A stretch of DNA of 64,000 nucleotides from Treponema_C sp050320395 (GTDB lineage: Bacteria; Spirochaetota; Spirochaetia; Treponematales; Treponemataceae), in the NCBI RefSeq assembly GCF_050320395.1, contig NZ_CP144459.1, positions 1,550,001 to 1,614,000 on the forward strand, given 5' to 3'. The notes beneath the pieces were generated by a model. That model was given only the letters and a program-made list of their open reading frames with translations, did not search any database and had not been told where the DNA came from. The translations under genes were made by a program, and so were the position numbers. Of this stretch, positions 15,695 to 23,409 are shown piece by piece; position 1 is the first letter of the stretch; each line of letters starts with the position of its first letter.

Positions 15695-16012
15695 ATGATA
15701 ACAAAATGGGATGCTGCCGATTATTTAAATACTCAAAAAGATATAGCTATGTATTTGGATGAAATACTGAAGATAGCACGTGAAGATAATACACCGGAAC
15801 TTTTTATCCAAGCTCTCGGCGATGTTACCCGTTCTAAAGGCATGAGTGAAGCGGCAAAAGAGATTCAAGTGGGTAGAGAAAGCCTTTATAAATCATTATC
15901 GGGAAAAGGCAATCCGTCGTTTTATACAATATTTAAAGTTCTTGATTTTTTAAACTTACAAATATCCATAGGACCGGTAAACAAAGAGAGTGCTGCAGTA
16001 ATAAACAGCTAA
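15695..16012 (+). CDS. Orphan HTH antitoxin (TIGR02684 addiction-module type)
   Basis: 106 aa. The sequence follows the family of antidotes paired with phage Gp49-like toxins: WDAADYLNTQKDIAMYLDEIL at the start, then QALGDVTRSKGMSEAAKEIQ and the helix-turn-helix VGRESLYKSLSGKGNPSFYTIF. In normal loci the toxin gene lies directly upstream; here the upstream sequence is the tRNA-Phe promoter, so the toxin is missing. TATAAG ends 6 nt before the ATG with no SD. It may be a remnant or may act as a stand-alone regulator. The stop overlaps the convergent XRE gene by 4 nt. Confidence 0.78.
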   Translation: MITKWDAADYLNTQKDIAMYLDEILKIAREDNTPELFIQALGDVTRSKGMSEAAKEIQVGRESLYKSLSGKGNPSFYTIFKVLDFLNLQISIGPVNKESAAVINS

Positions 16013-16386
16013 GACGATTTTGATACTTTTGCGGCAGCATGAATGAGTGCCGCAACGGAATTCCTCAGTTCGGGGGAAAGACTGTCTATTTCACGCACAA
16101 GCTGCTTATATTTTTTAAATTTTGTCATATCATCGGCATTTTGTATATGTGAGGATTCACATTCCGTTCCGGTAACAAGATATTCTACGGACGTACCCAA
16201 GGCCCTTGCAAGCTTTACCGCAACCTCGGCATTCGGAATAACCGCCCTGCCGCTCACATAAGTGTCGATAGTCCGCTTACTTAATGACGGTATTGACTCT
16301 TTACAGACACCCAAATATACGTAATTTAAAAAATTTGATTCTTCCGATACAAAAACAAACTGGAATTTACCTGCATTTCTGTTCAC
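16009..16386 (-). CDS. XRE-family HTH regulator
   Basis: 125 aa. The HTH (residues ~28-75) reads SIPSLSKRTIDTYVSGRAVIP then AEVAVKLARALGTSVEYLVTG, the standard Cro/CI-type arrangement. A C-terminal helix (residues 95-120) may dimerise. The N-terminal 25 residues are unusual for the family, and residues corresponding to the first HTH helix (SNFLNYVYLG) are degenerate. It faces the orphan antitoxin tail to tail. Target unknown. Confidence 0.7.
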   Translation of the reverse strand: MNRNAGKFQFVFVSEESNFLNYVYLGVCKESIPSLSKRTIDTYVSGRAVIPNAEVAVKLARALGTSVEYLVTGTECESSHIQNADDMTKFKKYKQLVREIDSLSPELRNSVAALIHAAAKVSKSS

Positions 16387-16396
16387 AGAAAACTAT

Positions 16397-16675
16397 TTGG
16401 CATACCGAAAAGAGTATACAAAAGCCATATTTCTGCTTTTAGGGCAATTAATTCTTTGGGCAATTCCAATCAGTATTCTTTTCATTCTTATTATTATAGA
16501 TATCCCTCTTATTATATATCGGAATGCGACAAAGAGCCGATTATCAAAACAGTCCGGCGTAAAGGCGGAACCTTGTTTTAATTTTCAGTACTCTCCCCTA
16601 CTCTCCGAAGGTATCTATAATAAACTGTACCGCGCTTACGGGAAGTTTAAGCCGCTGCGAAATAAGGTCGGCTGA
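16397..16675 (+). CDS. Possible small membrane protein
   Basis: Up to 92 codons from a TTG start. Residues ~10-42 are strongly hydrophobic (IFLLLGQLILWAIPISILFI) and could form one or two membrane helices. It diverges from the XRE gene. Its last 78 bases run antisense to the coiled-coil gene at 16598-17239, and there is no clear ribosome-binding site. It fills the otherwise empty 211-base gap at 16387-16597. Weak candidate. Confidence 0.25.
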   Translation: MAYRKEYTKAIFLLLGQLILWAIPISILFILIIIDIPLIIYRNATKSRLSKQSGVKAEPCFNFQYSPLLSEGIYNKLYRAYGKFKPLRNKVG

Positions 16676-17239
16676 AAGACCCTGCGCGTAAAGGCTCAAA
16701 GCCCGATCCCGCAAAGGAATTTCTTTTTCGGCCTCTCCGGGCGCTTCGTTAAGTATTTCAGGACCCGAATCTTGAGGATTTCGGCCCTGAAATCGGATTT
16801 CGGGCTCAGAGCCGGTATCCCGGCTGCGGTATGCTTCAAAATCGATGGCAAGCTGAATGCCTTCATCGGCAACGGGAGGAGTATACCCCGTATCGAGCTG
16901 CTCCTGACGCGTTTTTTTCCGGGAAGAAAACTTGCTTTGCGGAGCAAGTTTATTAAGCACCTTTTCTTCGCGCAAACGCGAGTTTTCTTCTTTTTGCAGC
17001 AGAGATAAGCGCTTATCGGCGATTTGCAAAAGTTCCCGCAAAGATTCGCGGCGACTTTCCATAAGGGTAATGTCTTCATCGACCGTACGGTTTATTTCAA
17101 TTAAGAGCTTATCAACTTCGTTTTTTATATTTGAAAGCAAAATATCGGGGGAAAAGCTTTTTTTAAAACGGATAAAAAAAACCGCCCATAAAACGAGATT
17201 TATAACCGTAAGAAAAATCAATAACAGCGCTTCAGCCAT
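16598..17239 (-). CDS. Membrane-anchored coiled-coil protein with C-terminal HTH-like motif (SwrB/YlxL-like position)
   Basis: 213 aa. One N-terminal transmembrane helix (residues 4-24), a charged coiled coil (residues ~30-95, with repeats such as ESRRESLRELLQIADKRLSLL), a disordered middle, and a C-terminal helix-turn-helix-like stretch (DRALSLYAQGLSADLISQRL, LPVSAVQFIID). This design and its place after the sigma-28 gene recall SwrB/YlxL of Bacillus, which activates the flagellar export apparatus; that is inference from layout, not homology I can prove. Last gene of the flagellar operon; follows the 111-aa gene by 2 nt. Confidence 0.6.
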   Translation of the reverse strand: MAEALLLIFLTVINLVLWAVFFIRFKKSFSPDILLSNIKNEVDKLLIEINRTVDEDITLMESRRESLRELLQIADKRLSLLQKEENSRLREEKVLNKLAPQSKFSSRKKTRQEQLDTGYTPPVADEGIQLAIDFEAYRSRDTGSEPEIRFQGRNPQDSGPEILNEAPGEAEKEIPLRDRALSLYAQGLSADLISQRLKLPVSAVQFIIDTFGE

Positions 17240-17241
17240 AT

Positions 17242-17577
17242 CTAGCCCGAAATATCTATGTGCCGGCCCAAACGCGGGTCTTTTAAAACTTCAAATACTT
17301 TTTCAGGGCTTTCTTCTTCCCGTGCATCCTTCTTTTTTTTGTCTTTTTTTTCTTCTTCCGCCGAAGAACCGCCCTTATTATTTTTTACCGCTCCCGGACC
17401 GTCTTCCTTTGCCGAAGCGGCTTCAACCGTTTGATGCAGTTCCTGCAAACGTTTTCCGTGTTCATCCTGCTGAATGGCATTTTGCAATTGAATGCCCTGT
17501 TGTTGATGAGCGACCGTTTTGGATACGGTTCCCAATTGAGAATAAAGGGTTTGCAAATCAATTGGTTGAATAGCCAT
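17242..17577 (-). CDS. Small conserved-position protein of unknown function
   Basis: 111 aa with start at 17577, supported by a GGAG about 8 nt upstream and by 20-nt overlap with the end of fapA. The N-terminal half is Gln-rich and helical (IQPIDLQTLYSQLGTVSKTV), the middle is a run of Lys, Glu and Asp, and the tail is VFEVLKDPRLGRHIDISG. No domain recognised. Probably cytoplasmic; in the flagellar operon between fapA and the coiled-coil protein. Confidence 0.65.
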   Translation of the reverse strand: MAIQPIDLQTLYSQLGTVSKTVAHQQQGIQLQNAIQQDEHGKRLQELHQTVEAASAKEDGPGAVKNNKGGSSAEEEKKDKKKKDAREEESPEKVFEVLKDPRLGRHIDISG

Positions 17578-19534
17578 CCGGACTCCGTTTTGTATCTTCT
17601 TCCGAAGGAGGCTCGTATTTACCGTAACGGACAAAGCCGTTTTCATAAAAAAAGGTTACGGCCTTGGTTTCGTTGCGTACTTCTTCTTTTACATCGCGGA
17701 TAAAAATCTTTACTCCGGCATACACCATACCCGAAACCGAAATTTTACCTACAACCTTTAACTCGCGCAAATAAGCCTGCAGTTCCTGAATTTCGACGGT
17801 CATTTCATCGGTTTCCGCCTGAATATCGCTTTGCCGTGCAATAAAGGAGTTTAAGCTTTCTTCTTTATCATGCGGCAGGGTTTTACGTACCTTTTTTTGA
17901 TTTTGCAGGGTTTGAATGTTCAATTCGATTTCATCAAGCTCTTTTGCAAGTTTTTCCTGCAGAGCAATCAATTCGTCGTGGCGTTTTTTCGCCTTCGGGT
18001 CAAACCCCACTTCAAGAATCGTTTCGCTTCCGCCGGTGCTGTTACCGATATTTTTGGCATAGATTTCTTCGGTTGCAAAAATATGGCCGCCTATGATGCT
18101 CGCCCGCTTTCCCTGGACAATAACCTTTTTGTTTGCCGTAACGGTCGAATTGATAATACCGTCGTGGACGATAATATATTCTCCGGATTCAACGGCGGCA
18201 TTTTGAATAAATTTAGCCCATAAGGACTTGCCCGCTTTTACGATTCCCTTATCCTTTCCCATTATTCCCTGAGAAACGACTATATCGCCGTTATCGGCTT
18301 CAAGATGACTGCTTCCTACACTGCCGTGTACTTCGATATTGCCTGAAGCGTGGACGTCGAATCCGTCTTCAACGTTTCCTTTGATAATAACCGTACCCAA
18401 AAAGGTAATATTGCCGGTTTTTATATTGACGCCGTCAAGTTCCATAACCGGCTCGACGGTTATTTTATCGTTTACAAGTAAAACCTGACCGTTGACCGCG
18501 GCGAGAACGGTGCGGCCGTCCGTATCGAGGGTAACGTTTTTACCCATGGGAATATGGATATCTTTGCCGTTTTTTGCTTCCAAATAGCGGCCGAACAGGG
18601 TTTTTCCCCCTTTCCCGCGCTCGGCGGGAATCTTTTGTGCCAGGGGCTGGCCCTCGATAACGTTTTGAATAAGGTTCAATTCTTTAAAGTCGACCTGCCC
18701 CGATTCGGTTTCTTTTATACGAAGCTTGGAACGGTCGGTTTCAAAATTATATGCGATATAGGCATCCCGTCCGTCAACGGGCACCAAGCCTTCTGCCACC
18801 AGATAGGGAGTGCCGTACACGGGATTGTCCACAAAGGCCTCTATATATTCTTTGTTTATTCCGGCTACAATCCGCTGCGAATCGAGCATACGCAAAATAC
18901 GATCCGCGGAAATCTCGGCTCCTCCGGTTGCCGGCGCCGAAGCGACGATATAGCCTTTCATCTCGTCGCCGCTTATATCGACGTAAAAACTTGCATCGCC
19001 TGCCTGGTTATGAGAATATAAGCCGACCGGTATATACTCGCCTTCCGAGCCCTGCTCCACCGTTTTTTTAACAATATTTTCTTCGAGGGAAAGCGTATCC
19101 GACCTCTTTAAGCGGAGCATTACATCTTCAAAATTAACGGGGACACCCTTGCCTATAGGCGGAACAACTTTAAGATTTATTTGCGAGCCGAAATAGCGGA
19201 CATAGAAGGTACCGTTGACGTCCTTGGGCTTGCCGCCGTCTTCAAGGTCGTCCGCAAGGATATCCTTACCGCGTTTCTTTTTGGCAGCCTTTTGTAAAGA
19301 TGCCGCATTTTGATAGGCTCTGATAAACCAGGGCCGCTTCATTAAGCCTGCAAAACCGTTAAAGCCCTGTTCGAGCACTTCGTATTCCAAGAGTATGGGA
19401 CGGGTTTCCAACTGAGCGGCGGCATCGGCTAACGCTTCTTCGAGGCTGTCCGCACGAACTTCAACAAAACGGAGGTTTTGCTCGACTTCAAGCAGCTGCT
19501 CCATCTCGGTTCTGATTGTATCGAGGGTAATCAT
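17558..19534 (-). CDS. FapA (DUF342) family protein
   Basis: 658 aa. After an N-terminal domain of ~200 residues (including VRADSLEEALADAAAQL), the central region carries the FapA right-handed beta-helix pattern: GKNVTLDTDGRTVLAAVNGQ, then repeated GxNIKTGNITFLGTVIIKGNVEDG and VHASGNIEVHGSVG turns, followed by a coiled coil (residues ~530-590). FapA proteins are polymer-forming or cell-shape/flagellar-associated factors in many bacteria. It sits 15 nt after whiG in the flagellar operon, as in other treponemes. Confidence 0.82.
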   Translation of the reverse strand: MITLDTIRTEMEQLLEVEQNLRFVEVRADSLEEALADAAAQLETRPILLEYEVLEQGFNGFAGLMKRPWFIRAYQNAASLQKAAKKKRGKDILADDLEDGGKPKDVNGTFYVRYFGSQINLKVVPPIGKGVPVNFEDVMLRLKRSDTLSLEENIVKKTVEQGSEGEYIPVGLYSHNQAGDASFYVDISGDEMKGYIVASAPATGGAEISADRILRMLDSQRIVAGINKEYIEAFVDNPVYGTPYLVAEGLVPVDGRDAYIAYNFETDRSKLRIKETESGQVDFKELNLIQNVIEGQPLAQKIPAERGKGGKTLFGRYLEAKNGKDIHIPMGKNVTLDTDGRTVLAAVNGQVLLVNDKITVEPVMELDGVNIKTGNITFLGTVIIKGNVEDGFDVHASGNIEVHGSVGSSHLEADNGDIVVSQGIMGKDKGIVKAGKSLWAKFIQNAAVESGEYIIVHDGIINSTVTANKKVIVQGKRASIIGGHIFATEEIYAKNIGNSTGGSETILEVGFDPKAKKRHDELIALQEKLAKELDEIELNIQTLQNQKKVRKTLPHDKEESLNSFIARQSDIQAETDEMTVEIQELQAYLRELKVVGKISVSGMVYAGVKIFIRDVKEEVRNETKAVTFFYENGFVRYGKYEPPSEEDTKRSPDGYSTN

Positions 19535-19549
19535 ACAAAACCTCCGCCC

Positions 19550-20338
19550 TTACATAATCCCCTTGCGAATATTGGTCAGCTTTGTACGCAAATGGCTGTT
19601 TGCGCTTTTATGCAGCTGGGATACACGCGATTCGGTAACCTGCAGTACGGCCCCTATTTCTTTAAAGGTTAAATCTTCATGATAGTATAAAACCAATACC
19701 ATTTTTTCTTTTTCGGGAAGCTCGTTTATAGCCTCCGTAATAATGCGCTTAACCTCTTCGCGCTCGACAATAACGTCGGGATTTAAACTCGCCGGAGATT
19801 CAATACTGTCTCCTATGGACATACGGTCGGCATCTTCACCCAAGTACCATACATCGTTTAAAGACAAAATACTGGTGCCGGAGACTTTAAGCACCATGCG
19901 GTGATAATCGGCCAAGCTCATATTCATTGCCGAAGCAACTTCTTCATCCGAGGGAGAACGGCCGAGCCGCGACTCAAGTTCTACGACCGTATCGTCTATT
20001 TCGCGGGATTTTTGACGTATGGAACGGGGTACCCAGTCCATTTGACGCAATTCGTCGAAAATAGCGCCCCGTATACGGGTGACGGCATAGGTCTGAAATT
20101 TAACGTTTTTTTCCGGGTCGTATTTATTGATTGCATCAAGCAAACCGAACTGGCCGAAGCCGACCAAATCGTCGAATTCGACATTGCCGGGCATACCGAC
20201 GGCGAGTTTTCCGGCAACATATTTAACCAGCGGCATATATTGCCGTATAAAAGCGTCACGAATTTGCATCGAGTTCGTTTTTCGAAACTCAATCCAAAGT
20301 TCTTCTTCCGTTTTTTGCTCAAAAAGCGAAACTGCCAT
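19550..20338 (-). CDS. fliA: RNA polymerase sigma-28 factor (WhiG/FliA)
   Basis: 262 aa. Regions 2, 3 and 4 are complete: RDAFIRQYMPLVKYVAGKLA, DDLVGFGQFGLLDAINKYDP, FQTYAVTRIRGAIFDELRQ (region 2), PRSIRQKSREID (region 3) and the C-terminal HTH LTFKEIGAVLQVTESRVSQL (region 4). It directs late flagellar and chemotaxis promoters. ATG at 20338 is chosen; an in-frame GTG lies 9 nt upstream. A sigma-28-like site upstream of the operon (34022-34048) suggests that the factor feeds back on its own operon. No FlgM gene is visible. Confidence 0.93.
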   Translation of the reverse strand: MAVSLFEQKTEEELWIEFRKTNSMQIRDAFIRQYMPLVKYVAGKLAVGMPGNVEFDDLVGFGQFGLLDAINKYDPEKNVKFQTYAVTRIRGAIFDELRQMDWVPRSIRQKSREIDDTVVELESRLGRSPSDEEVASAMNMSLADYHRMVLKVSGTSILSLNDVWYLGEDADRMSIGDSIESPASLNPDVIVEREEVKRIITEAINELPEKEKMVLVLYYHEDLTFKEIGAVLQVTESRVSQLHKSANSHLRTKLTNIRKGIM

Positions 20339-20356
20339 CTTCCACACCCTTTCCGT

Positions 20357-21238
20357 CTACGACTCTTTTTTCAAAGCAGTCCGTATAGCATCAGCTATAT
20401 TTTTTGCATCGCTTATATCTACGGGATTATCCGCACGCGAAGCAGGCCCCCTCGAAGAAGATACGGGACTGAACGTATCGGTATCGTCTTCTTCATAATA
20501 CTCTTCACCCGGAGCAAAACCGTCCATATCGGGAAGCTCGTCAATAAGAGCATCGCCGGCTTCCGTATCCGAAACACCTTCCGATAAAACTTCGGCATCC
20601 GAAACCTCTTCGACTGTTTCGGCATCATCGATAGCGGCACTTTCTTCGCGAGCATAAGATTCGGAAGAATAAGTTTCCGAAGCATCGGAAGCCTTGGAAT
20701 CGGATGCCCCATTGCCGGATGCGGGCACAGTCTCTTTTGCAGCCTCCGCATAAGCCGAATCGGCCGTACGCCCGAGAGAAAGAGGCTGGAAACCTTCAGC
20801 AGTCCCGGTATCGTTTCCGCTTGAAGCCGAAAAATCCTTTTTCGCCGTTTTATCCGAATCTTCCGCTGCAGGGCCTTCGGTAAAAGCTTTAGACCGAACC
20901 GGAGCGGAAGGAGTATCTATAACCCTTGTACCGGGCGACAGTGCAAAATCGGGAGCAACATCGGAATCGGGCAATTCATCGTCGGCAAGGGTTATATCGA
21001 CCACACTGCCGGAAGGAGAGGTTTTGGCGACTCCCGCAGACACATCCGCATCCGAGGCGCCTCCCAAAAAGATATTGTACAAAACGCCCAAACCGCCGAA
21101 CAAAGCTCCCGAAAATACGGCCGATAATAAGGCGCGCAATAATATAACGAGAAAATCTACACGACCGATTATGCCTGCAATAAAAGATATAACAAGGCCA
21201 GCGGCAGCTCCCTTTATTGCGGTTTTCAGGTTAAACAC
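20357..21238 (-). CDS. Acidic membrane-anchored protein of unknown function
   Basis: 293 aa. Two hydrophobic segments at residues ~10-26 and ~30-57 (GLVISFIAGIIGR, ALLSAVFSGALFGGLGVLYNI) form a hairpin anchor with glycine-rich faces. The remaining ~230 residues are highly acidic, Ser/Glu/Asp/Ala-rich and probably disordered; a short conserved-looking end reads NIADAIRTALKKES. Lies between flhG and whiG, so it may act in flagellar placement or regulation. No family recognised. The disordered tail could tether FlhG or WhiG to the membrane, which is speculation. Confidence 0.6.
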   Translation of the reverse strand: MFNLKTAIKGAAAGLVISFIAGIIGRVDFLVILLRALLSAVFSGALFGGLGVLYNIFLGGASDADVSAGVAKTSPSGSVVDITLADDELPDSDVAPDFALSPGTRVIDTPSAPVRSKAFTEGPAAEDSDKTAKKDFSASSGNDTGTAEGFQPLSLGRTADSAYAEAAKETVPASGNGASDSKASDASETYSSESYAREESAAIDDAETVEEVSDAEVLSEGVSDTEAGDALIDELPDMDGFAPGEEYYEEDDTDTFSPVSSSRGPASRADNPVDISDAKNIADAIRTALKKES

Positions 21239-21298
21239 CGGCTCCCCCTTGTTAGATTATGACAAAATCGCCCTAAGGTCAAGACGTTTTGCCGACAA

Positions 21299-22198
21299 TC
21301 ACCATTTTCGCCGTATTTTTCTGAAAAAACGGGCAAAACCTTCCTCCGTATCAAGTTTTGTTTTTTCAATACGGCCGACAATATGTTTTATACATACGGA
21401 ACACTTTGCATTCGGCTGGGCGGCGATAAAGGGTTTTTGCCGCAAAACCGACGAGGATACGGCGGGGTCATCGTAGATAAACCCCAAATAATCTATTTGA
21501 TAGTTTAAAAACTGTCCGACAATCGTAATAATGCGTTCGGCAACCCGCTTACCCTCGGCTGCCGAATGAGCCCGGTTTACCAAAAGCTTCAGGTTGGGTC
21601 TGTTGTCCAGCATTTCCGTTGCGATTATCTTTATAATGCCGTATGCATCGGTAATCGATGTGGGCTCGGGAGTTGTAACGACATACACTTCATCGGCGGC
21701 GGCAAGCAGGCCCAAAACGGTTTGCGCAATACCCGCACCCGTATCTATAATGATTATATCGGCACTCGACAGGGTCGTAAACTCCGAAGCAAAATAATCC
21801 ATCTCTGCAGTGCTCAAATTCGCAATGCGTGAAAATCCGTTTGCCCCCGGAATAAATTGAAAGCCGAATTCGGTATCGGTTATAATCTCGGAGATACGCC
21901 TGCGGTTGTTGATTACATCGAGAAGATTTGCCTTCGGTGCAATTCCCAAAAGTACATTGACGTTTGCCATACCCATATCGCCGTCAATCAAAATAACCCT
22001 TTTTCCGGCCTGCGTATAAGCAATTGCCATATTTACCGCGATATTTGTTTTACCCACTCCCCCCTTACCGCTGGTGACGGCTATAATACGGGTTTTGTTC
22101 CCGTTTACAACCCGGTCTCCATGATAAGGTTCGCCCTTTTCCAAACGGCGCTGCATTATTGCCCGTAATTCGGATGCCTGATCTTCCATAGTCTTCAT
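21299..22198 (-). CDS. flhG: MinD-like ATPase FlhG (YlxH/FleN)
   Basis: 299 aa, SIMIBI-class ATPase that controls flagellar number and position with FlhF. An N-terminal DQxxxLR-type activation helix (EDQASELRAIM) is followed by the deviant Walker A TSGKGGVGKTNIAVN, switch motifs LIDGDMGMANVN and IIIDTGAGIA, and a C-terminal membrane-targeting region. ATG overlaps the flhF stop (ATGA) and an AGGAG lies 4 nt upstream. Spirochetes keep flagella near each cell pole, so this pair is expected. Confidence 0.92.
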   Translation of the reverse strand: MKTMEDQASELRAIMQRRLEKGEPYHGDRVVNGNKTRIIAVTSGKGGVGKTNIAVNMAIAYTQAGKRVILIDGDMGMANVNVLLGIAPKANLLDVINNRRRISEIITDTEFGFQFIPGANGFSRIANLSTAEMDYFASEFTTLSSADIIIIDTGAGIAQTVLGLLAAADEVYVVTTPEPTSITDAYGIIKIIATEMLDNRPNLKLLVNRAHSAAEGKRVAERIITIVGQFLNYQIDYLGFIYDDPAVSSSVLRQKPFIAAQPNAKCSVCIKHIVGRIEKTKLDTEEGFARFFRKIRRKW

Positions 22199-23409
22199 TC
22201 CGCTCCTTCCGGAGAAAATTTTCTGTCAATATGTTCTCTGTCTATTTTAAAATCGGCTAATTGAATAAGCATTCTTACTTGAGTTGCTTTTACAATATCA
22301 CTGGGAACACGCTGACCGTCGGTGAAATAGGCCGCAGCCTTGTTTTTTTCGTCCATAATGCTGATAATACTGCCCAAACAGTCGGTTTCATCCATTTTTG
22401 TTACAATAAGGGATTCATAGCCGAAGATTTCATATTGCTGCATAACGGTACGCAAATCGCTTGCTTTAGTAGAGGCGGAAACGGTTAAAAATACGCGCGT
22501 CGGCAGTTTTTTTAAGTCCAATATATTACGCATCTTTGCCAATCCCTCATAGTCTTTAGGGCTGCGTCCGGTCGTATCGACCAAAATAATATCCACATCC
22601 TTGGAATACATGGTTAAAAGCTTTTGCATATCGTCGGCGGATTCGGCCAGCGACACGGGAATGTCCATCAATTCGCCGTAAGTTTCCAACTGCTGTTTTG
22701 CGCCTATACGATAGGTATCTATCGTAATAATGCGTACCCGCTTTCCTCCGGCGGAACCCTTTGCCGTCAAAGCCGCATATTTGGCCGCAAGCTTTGCAAC
22801 CGAGGTTGTTTTTCCCACCCCCGTCGGTCCGACCAATACAATAACCTGAGGGTAAGACAGATATTCGGTTTTAACCGTACGAATCGTCTCACCTATCCAA
22901 TCGACAACGGCTTTTTGCACAAAGTTAAAATCATCCAATTCTTCAAGGGAACAATCTTTGCGGATTTTATCGACAATCTTTTGTATATAAGAGGGGGTAA
23001 ACTCGTTTTTACGCAGTAATTCGCGTATGCGCACAATAGCTGCCGGCTCTTCCGGACAGAGGGCCGATGTTTTTTCATCCAAACTGCGGTTCAGCTCGTG
23101 CAATTCATCCAAGATGAGTTTCATCTGAGGATTGCCGCCCCCGTTTGCTTCAAGAAATTTGCGTTTTTCTTTTTCAAAATCAAAAGCCGCAGGCACAAGG
23201 GGATTTTTCCGCGGTTCGGGCTGCAAAAGAGCATAGGTTACTTCATAGTGCTTTTTCTTAAAAAGGCCGAAAAAACCGTCCGGCGCTTTTTCTTCCCGTC
23301 GGATAATACGGAAATCGCTGCCGTAAATGCTGCGGAGTTTTTTTATACAGTCTTCAAGCGAATCGCCTCGCATAACCATGGGCGGCAATTCGGGTATATT
23401 AAGCGCCAA
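22195..23409 (-). CDS. flhF: Flagellar placement GTPase FlhF
   Basis: 404 aa SRP-type GTPase. The N-terminal domain begins MVMRGDSLEDCIKKLRSIYG; the NG domain carries G1 VLVGPTGVGKTTSVAKLAA, G3 DTTGRSPKD and G4 TKMDETD. It sets the polar site of flagellar assembly. The TTG start at 23409 has GGGAG 9 nt upstream but overlaps flhA; an ATG at 23376 is an alternative. Followed by flhG, its regulator. Confidence 0.93.
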   Translation of the reverse strand: MALNIPELPPMVMRGDSLEDCIKKLRSIYGSDFRIIRREEKAPDGFFGLFKKKHYEVTYALLQPEPRKNPLVPAAFDFEKEKRKFLEANGGGNPQMKLILDELHELNRSLDEKTSALCPEEPAAIVRIRELLRKNEFTPSYIQKIVDKIRKDCSLEELDDFNFVQKAVVDWIGETIRTVKTEYLSYPQVIVLVGPTGVGKTTSVAKLAAKYAALTAKGSAGGKRVRIITIDTYRIGAKQQLETYGELMDIPVSLAESADDMQKLLTMYSKDVDIILVDTTGRSPKDYEGLAKMRNILDLKKLPTRVFLTVSASTKASDLRTVMQQYEIFGYESLIVTKMDETDCLGSIISIMDEKNKAAAYFTDGQRVPSDIVKATQVRMLIQLADFKIDREHIDRKFSPEGAE

